Positions 63,697 through 64,000 of a DNA stretch of 64,000 nt are shown here, piece by piece; positions within the stretch are counted from its first letter, which is position 1; each line of letters opens with the position of its first letter. Source of the stretch: Sedimenticola hydrogenitrophicus (GTDB taxonomy: Bacteria; Pseudomonadota; Gammaproteobacteria; Chromatiales; Chromatiaceae); NCBI RefSeq assembly GCF_025175675.1, contig NZ_JANIOA010000023.1:1-64000 (forward strand), in the 5' to 3' direction. The notes under the pieces are model-generated. The model searched no databases and was not told the DNA's origin. It was given only the letters and a program-made list of their open reading frames with translations. The position numbers were made by a program, and so were the translations under genes.

Positions 63697-64000
63697 ATGT
63701 CACAACGGCCAATCCGAATCCTGGCGGCCCTGCTCGGCCTGTGTCCCGCCCTGGCGACCGCCCACTTCCAGACCCTGATACCCTCCCATGACCTGTTGCA
63801 GGCGGACACCCCCCGCCAGGTGCAACTGGACATGCGCTTCACCCACCCGATGCAGGGGGGGCCGGCCATGGATATGGGGCAACCGGTACGCTTTGGGGTG
63901 CTGGGTCCCGACGGCAACCGGGACCTGCGCGACGCCCTCACCCCCTATCAGATCACCGGCCAGACGGCCTATCGGGCCGACTACCGCGTCACCCGCCCCG
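63697..64000 (+). CDS. DUF4198 periplasmic protein, NikM/CbiK-like (cut by the window end)
   Basis: The first 101 codons are present. A signal peptide (IRILAALLGLCPALATA) leads to AHFQTLIPSHDLLQAD, the usual start of DUF4198 proteins, in which the new N-terminal histidine after cleavage (AHF) can bind metal. It then reads QLDMRFTHPMQGGPAMDMGQP, also family-like. These proteins are the periplasmic part of nickel or cobalt uptake systems, often with TonB receptors or CbiMNQO-type permeases. GGAG lies eight bases before the ATG, and a NikR-like site precedes the gene. Further nickel uptake genes probably follow outside the window. Confidence 0.82.
   Translation, partial: MSQRPIRILAALLGLCPALATAHFQTLIPSHDLLQADTPRQVQLDMRFTHPMQGGPAMDMGQPVRFGVLGPDGNRDLRDALTPYQITGQTAYRADYRVTRP

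Overview
The window looks like about 64 kb of chromosome from a free-living, GC-rich gammaproteobacterium. This is inferred from gene families only: a malate synthase G and an ATP-type PEP carboxykinase close to the E. coli proteins, a TRAP transporter, NarL-type regulators, NikR, several c-di-GMP and chemoreceptor proteins, a PEP-CTERM protein, and a large glycogen locus with a GH57 enzyme. A sulfur-oxidiser/Chromatiales-like host would fit, but no marker gene here proves it. I saw no rRNA, tRNA, CRISPR array, integrase or complete insertion sequence.

Layout. 1-2.6 kb: a LysE-type exporter and an MFS transporter whose 5' end looks frameshifted, separated by two palindromic elements. 2.8-6.8 kb: convergent glcB and pckA (glyoxylate use and gluconeogenesis) sharing one terminator. 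7.1-16.1 kb: an accessory module. An alpha/beta hydrolase gene is followed by an IS66-like scrap, a small DPH-repeat exported protein, an SDR, an outer-membrane factor, a TetR regulator, a membrane-fusion protein and an RND pump; the module ends in a second 133-bp copy of the hydrolase 3' end. The TetR regulator has an almost identical palindrome in both promoters it faces. 16.1-20 kb: a periplasmic sugar-binding-type protein and a PAS-GGDEF-EAL membrane sensor overlapping by one base. 20.4-25.6 kb: a three-gene TRAP transporter (TakP-like binding protein), then a Cache-domain histidine kinase and a NarL-type response regulator. 25.8-34.7 kb: a cyclopropane fatty acid synthase, an ATP/ADP-translocase-like carrier, a Tat-exported aldo/keto reductase, a methyltransferase, an operon of CZB chemoreceptor, hemerythrin-like protein and EAL protein (the last split by a frameshift), and a PanP-like decarboxylase.

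34.9-48.9 kb is the central metabolic block: glk and pgi, then glgP, malQ, a GH57 enzyme and glgC on the minus strand, divergent from glgB-glgA. Together these cover ADP-glucose formation, chain elongation, branching, phosphorolysis, malto-oligosaccharide recycling and re-entry of glucose into glycolysis. 48.9-59.8 kb is mixed: a SAP-like small protein, cytochrome c', an ECF sigma/anti-sigma pair, a large ACP-fatty acyl-AMP ligase-PlsC fusion, an NTF2-like protein, a SeqA-N/RAMA-like fusion, a decayed HipA-type gene, a TerB-like protein, a pirin and a chemoreceptor. 60.5-64 kb: an exported HEIGHH metallopeptidase, nikR, a PEP-CTERM protein and the start of a DUF4198 (NikM/CbiK-like) gene preceded by a NikR-like operator.

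The intergenic DNA is unusually rich in non-autonomous palindromic elements. I distinguish a MITE family with GAATGGC-type terminal repeats and about 10-bp target duplications, GTCGGAGTC-ended palindromes, GTAGGGTGG-type hairpins, a 15-bp-TIR element beside glgP, and a 207-bp nested palindrome. These, the pseudogenes and the repeat-flanked efflux module are the least ordinary parts of the window.
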